Assembly: GCA_045601425.1 (NCBI GenBank) | Contig: JAZRZP010000037.1 | Location: 1 to 25,162 of the forward strand | From: UBA1219 sp045601425 | Lineage (GTDB): Bacteria; Bacteroidota; Bacteroidia; Bacteroidales; P3 | Direction: 5' to 3' | Length of the DNA: 25,162 bases | In this document: positions 22,934 through 25,162 of the stretch, in pieces | Layout: each line of letters begins with the position of its first letter | How positions within the stretch are numbered: position 1 is the first letter of the stretch | Made by a program: the position numbers and the translations under genes | The notes under the pieces: generated by a model | Seen by the model: only the letters and a program-made list of their open reading frames with translations | Told to the model about the DNA's origin: nothing | Databases searched by the model: none

Positions 22934-24631
22934 ATGAAACAGATTATAGAATGTGTTCCCAATATCAGCGAAGGCCGCGATATGAACATCATCAACCAAG
23001 TTACAGCCGAAATAGAGAAAGTGGAAGGAGTCAAACTTCTGGACGTTGATCCGGGAGCAAGCACCAACCGTACAGTAATCACTTTCGTAGGCGAGCCGGA
23101 ACCGGTTTGCGAAGCTGCATTCCGCGTTGTACGCAAAGCATCCGAACTCATAGACATGCGCAACCACCACGGAGACCACCCGCGTTTCGGAGCCACCGAC
23201 GTATGCCCGCTCATTCCGGTATCGGACATTACGATGCAGGAAGTTGCAGAATATGCCCACAAGCTGGGACAACGTATCGGCACGGAGCTCAACATACCGG
23301 TATTCTGCTACGAAGACGCCGCTTTCGAGCCCAAGCGCCGCAATCTGGCAAACTGCCGACAGGGCGAATACGAAGCTTTGAAAGATCGCATCTGCACCGA
23401 TGAATGGAAACCCGACTTCGGTCCCTGCAAATTCGACGACCATGTTGCAACCACAGGAGCAACGGCTGTCGGAGCACGCGATTTTCTGGTTGCCATAAAC
23501 TACAATCTCAACACCACCTCTACCCGACGCGCCAACGCCATTGCTTTTGACGTCCGCGAAAAAGGCCGTCCGCAACGCGAAGGCGGAAAAATTACCGGCA
23601 AACCGATGAAAAATGAAAACGGTGAAGTGATAATGATTCCCGGAACGTTGAAATCGACCAAGGCAATCGGCTGGTTTATAGAAGAATACGGCATTGCCCA
23701 AGTTTCCATGAACATAACCAACATTAGCGTGACTCCCGTACACGTTGCCTTCGAAGAAGTTTGCAGAAAAGCCTCCGCACGCGGCATACGCGTTTCCGGT
23801 TGCGAAATAGTCGGACTCATACCGAAAAAAGTCCTCATTGATGCAGGAAACTATTATCTTGCAAAACAGCAGCGCTCGTTGGGCATCAGCGAAGAGGAAA
23901 AAATAAAAATAGCCATCAAATCGATGGGACTTGACGACCTGAAGCCCTTCAATCCGAAAGAGAAAGTGATAGAATACTTCCTTGAAGACAATACTGCCAA
24001 ACGCCTCATAGACATGACCTGCACAGGCTTCGCAGAGGAAACTGCAAGCGAGAGTCCTGCCCCCGGAGGCGGTTCCATATCGGCCTACATGGGAGCCTTG
24101 GCTGCCTCTCTGGCAACAATGGTTGCAAACCTTTCGGCTCACAAACCCGGCTGGGACGACCGTTGGGAAGAATTCTCGAACTGGGCAGTGAAAGGTCAGG
24201 CAATAAAGGACGACCTCCTGCTCCTCGTTGACGAAGACACCAACGCCTTCAACACTATAATGAACGCTTTCGGACTTCCGAAGAAAACCGACGAAGAGAA
24301 AAAAGCCCGCACTGCCGCAATACAGGCAGCCACCAAATATGCAACCGAAGTACCTTTCCGCACAATGCAAAAAGCTTTCGAGGCTTTTGAAGTGATAAAC
24401 GCAATGGTGGAAATCGGGAACCCGAACTCGGTAACCGATGCCGGTGTGGGTGCACTGTGCGCACGTTCTGCCGTGATAGGTGCAGGTCTCAACGTGAAGA
24501 TAAACGCCTCGAGTCTGAAAGACGAAACTTTCAAGGCTCAGATTCTGGCCGAAGCAGAAAAGATAGAGAAAGCTGCCATCGCCGAAGAACAGCGTCTTCT
24601 GGTTGAAGTGAACAGAAAAATAAACGGTTAA
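22934..24631 (+). CDS. ftcD: Bifunctional glutamate formiminotransferase / formimidoyl-THF cyclodeaminase
   Basis: The 565-residue protein fuses two enzymes of histidine breakdown. The N-terminal formiminotransferase half (about 1-330) starts IECVPNISEGRD and has the active-site segment RNHHGDHPRFG with His82. It moves the formimino group from N-formiminoglutamate to tetrahydrofolate. The C-terminal cyclodeaminase half (about 360-565) has SPAPGGGSISAYMGALAASLA and GNPNSVTDAGVGALCARSA, and releases ammonia to give methenyl-THF. The length matches the fused form found in animals and Bacteroidetes. It is flanked by its own promoter and terminator; no hutH, hutU or hutI lies in the window. Confidence 0.96.
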   Translation: MKQIIECVPNISEGRDMNIINQVTAEIEKVEGVKLLDVDPGASTNRTVITFVGEPEPVCEAAFRVVRKASELIDMRNHHGDHPRFGATDVCPLIPVSDITMQEVAEYAHKLGQRIGTELNIPVFCYEDAAFEPKRRNLANCRQGEYEALKDRICTDEWKPDFGPCKFDDHVATTGATAVGARDFLVAINYNLNTTSTRRANAIAFDVREKGRPQREGGKITGKPMKNENGEVIMIPGTLKSTKAIGWFIEEYGIAQVSMNITNISVTPVHVAFEEVCRKASARGIRVSGCEIVGLIPKKVLIDAGNYYLAKQQRSLGISEEEKIKIAIKSMGLDDLKPFNPKEKVIEYFLEDNTAKRLIDMTCTGFAEETASESPAPGGGSISAYMGALAASLATMVANLSAHKPGWDDRWEEFSNWAVKGQAIKDDLLLLVDEDTNAFNTIMNAFGLPKKTDEEKKARTAAIQAATKYATEVPFRTMQKAFEAFEVINAMVEIGNPNSVTDAGVGALCARSAVIGAGLNVKINASSLKDETFKAQILAEAEKIEKAAIAEEQRLLVEVNRKING

Positions 24632-24657
24632 ATCATTTTGTTTTCATTTTTAAATCC

Positions 24658-24690
24658 ATCCGCCGGCCTGAAAGGTCGGCGGATTTTTTT
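24658..24690 (+). terminator. Terminator of ftcD
   Basis: ATCCGCCGGCCT (24658-24669) pairs with AGGTCGGCGGAT (24673-24684), one G/T wobble, loop GAA. A run of seven T follows (24684-24690). Confidence 0.95.
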
Positions 24691-24750
24691 GCAATTTGCA
24701 TTTCAGGGAAAAAATTTTCCCCACCGCTTGCACAATCCGAAAACTTTCCG

Positions 24751-24758
24751 TAACTTTG
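24751..24758 (+). promoter_or_regulatory. Promoter candidate for the right-edge ORF
   Basis: TAACTTTG followed by CC matches the -7 element, with TTG at 24728-24730 (20 bp spacing), 22 bp before the ATG at 24781. Confidence 0.55.
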
Positions 24759-24780
24759 CCGTGAACTGAAAAAACAAGGC

Positions 24781-25080
24781 ATGCGGAAAAATATTTTACA
24801 TAACACATTTATTTTCAATAAGTTGTCATACATACTGCAACTCATTGCCGTTTCGGCAAGAGTGCGGTTTTCGTCCGCTGCCCTGCCATTTCTTGACTTT
24901 TTCACGCCTTTTTCAGGACAATACGGATGTTTTTTTCCGGAAAACGGAAAAATTTTTTCTATGTTTCCGCAGACCCCGAAAAACGACGAACTCAAAGGCA
25001 AGCTGCACTACATCGAAAAGTGCAGCCCCGTGCCGGAGAATTGCCGCATGGCCCGGGGCGAAAATAACGACAGGCAATGA
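24781..25080 (+). CDS. Doubtful small ORF, unknown function
   Basis: This 99-codon frame has a promoter-like box at the right distance, but its first half looks unlike a normal protein. The last 39 codons, from an internal ATG at 24961, have host-like codon use and a plausible charged sequence (NDELKGKLHYIEKCSPVPEN). The real gene may therefore be shorter, or a decayed remnant. I recognise no family. It precedes an exported-protein gene by 54 bp. Confidence 0.35.
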   Translation: MRKNILHNTFIFNKLSYILQLIAVSARVRFSSAALPFLDFFTPFSGQYGCFFPENGKIFSMFPQTPKNDELKGKLHYIEKCSPVPENCRMARGENNDRQ

Positions 25081-25134
25081 CGGAGGCGTACGAAAAAAAA
25101 GGAAAAAAGTAATGATAATTAAAATCTGACAACA

Positions 25135-25162
25135 ATGAAAAAAACAATGATAGCCCTCGCGG
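25135..25162 (+). CDS. Start of a probable exported protein, cut by the window edge
   Basis: Nine codons are visible, reading MKKTMIALA, the typical beginning of a signal peptide. The rest lies outside the window; the product cannot be identified. Confidence 0.55.

Noticed and set aside
22799..24370. Open frame of 523 codons antisense to ftcD
   Set aside because: It lies wholly opposite a well-conserved enzyme gene, its composition (Cys- and Phe-rich) is unlike a real protein, and it is explained by the codon bias of ftcD.
24633..25001. Minus-strand frame of 122 codons near the right edge
   Set aside because: It would start inside the right-edge ORF and run into the ftcD terminator; composition is not protein-like and no promoter was seen.
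1..25162. CRISPR array or complete insertion sequence
   Set aside because: No regularly spaced repeats and no transposase or integrase reading frame were found on either strand.

Overview
The window looks like chromosomal DNA from a member of the order Bacteroidales. Most transcription units start behind the Bacteroidetes sigma-factor -7 element (TAnnTTTGCA, often with TTTG about 20 bp upstream). Shine-Dalgarno sequences are nearly absent, lipoproteins are frequent, and several genes belong to the type IX secretion system (T9SS). I cannot name a genus from sequence alone.

Left part, mainly minus strand (1-9030). A three-gene operon (2589 to 298) encodes a zinc-ribbon membrane protein, a metallo-beta-lactamase-fold hydrolase and a periplasmic rhodanese. 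Next is an island of foreign character (about 2790-4160): an orphan papain-fold toxin that seems to have lost the phage MuF head-protein domain it was once attached to, facing a small 80-residue gene that may be its immunity protein. Beside it, at 4298-4369, the plus strand can fold into a tRNA-like cloverleaf whose anticodon arm is closed into a hairpin; it has its own promoter-like box. Then come an oligopeptide-type ABC substrate-binding lipoprotein and three tandem paralogous lipoproteins with the formylglycine-generating-enzyme/C-type-lectin fold, separated by a repeat-rich spacer.

Middle part, plus strand (9292-18100). Two identical tRNA-Asn genes end at a clear terminator. They are followed by a small cysteine-containing membrane protein, a PorP/SprF-type and a PorE-like (TPR, beta-propeller, OmpA) pair, a trans-polyprenyl diphosphate synthase, and a tight trio (TlpA-like thioredoxin, DUF6029 outer-membrane protein, Omp28-like thioredoxin-fold lipoprotein). 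Ribosomal protein L33 and a DUF4295 protein close this part.

Right part, plus strand (18136-25162). A small lipoprotein of unknown function precedes PorZ (a T9SS attachment-complex component with its own T9SS C-terminal domain) and recO. A second C-type-lectin-like lipoprotein, the bifunctional histidine-degradation/folate enzyme FtcD, a doubtful small ORF and the first codons of an exported protein follow.

Much of the window concerns the cell envelope: T9SS parts (PorP-like, PorE-like, PorZ), lipoproteins and periplasmic thiol/sulfur proteins (TlpA, Omp28-like, rhodanese). The observations most worth a second look are the truncated toxin island with its possible broken leader peptide, the anticodon-less tRNA-like element, and the TlpA-DUF6029-Omp28 trio as a possible thiol system across the outer membrane.
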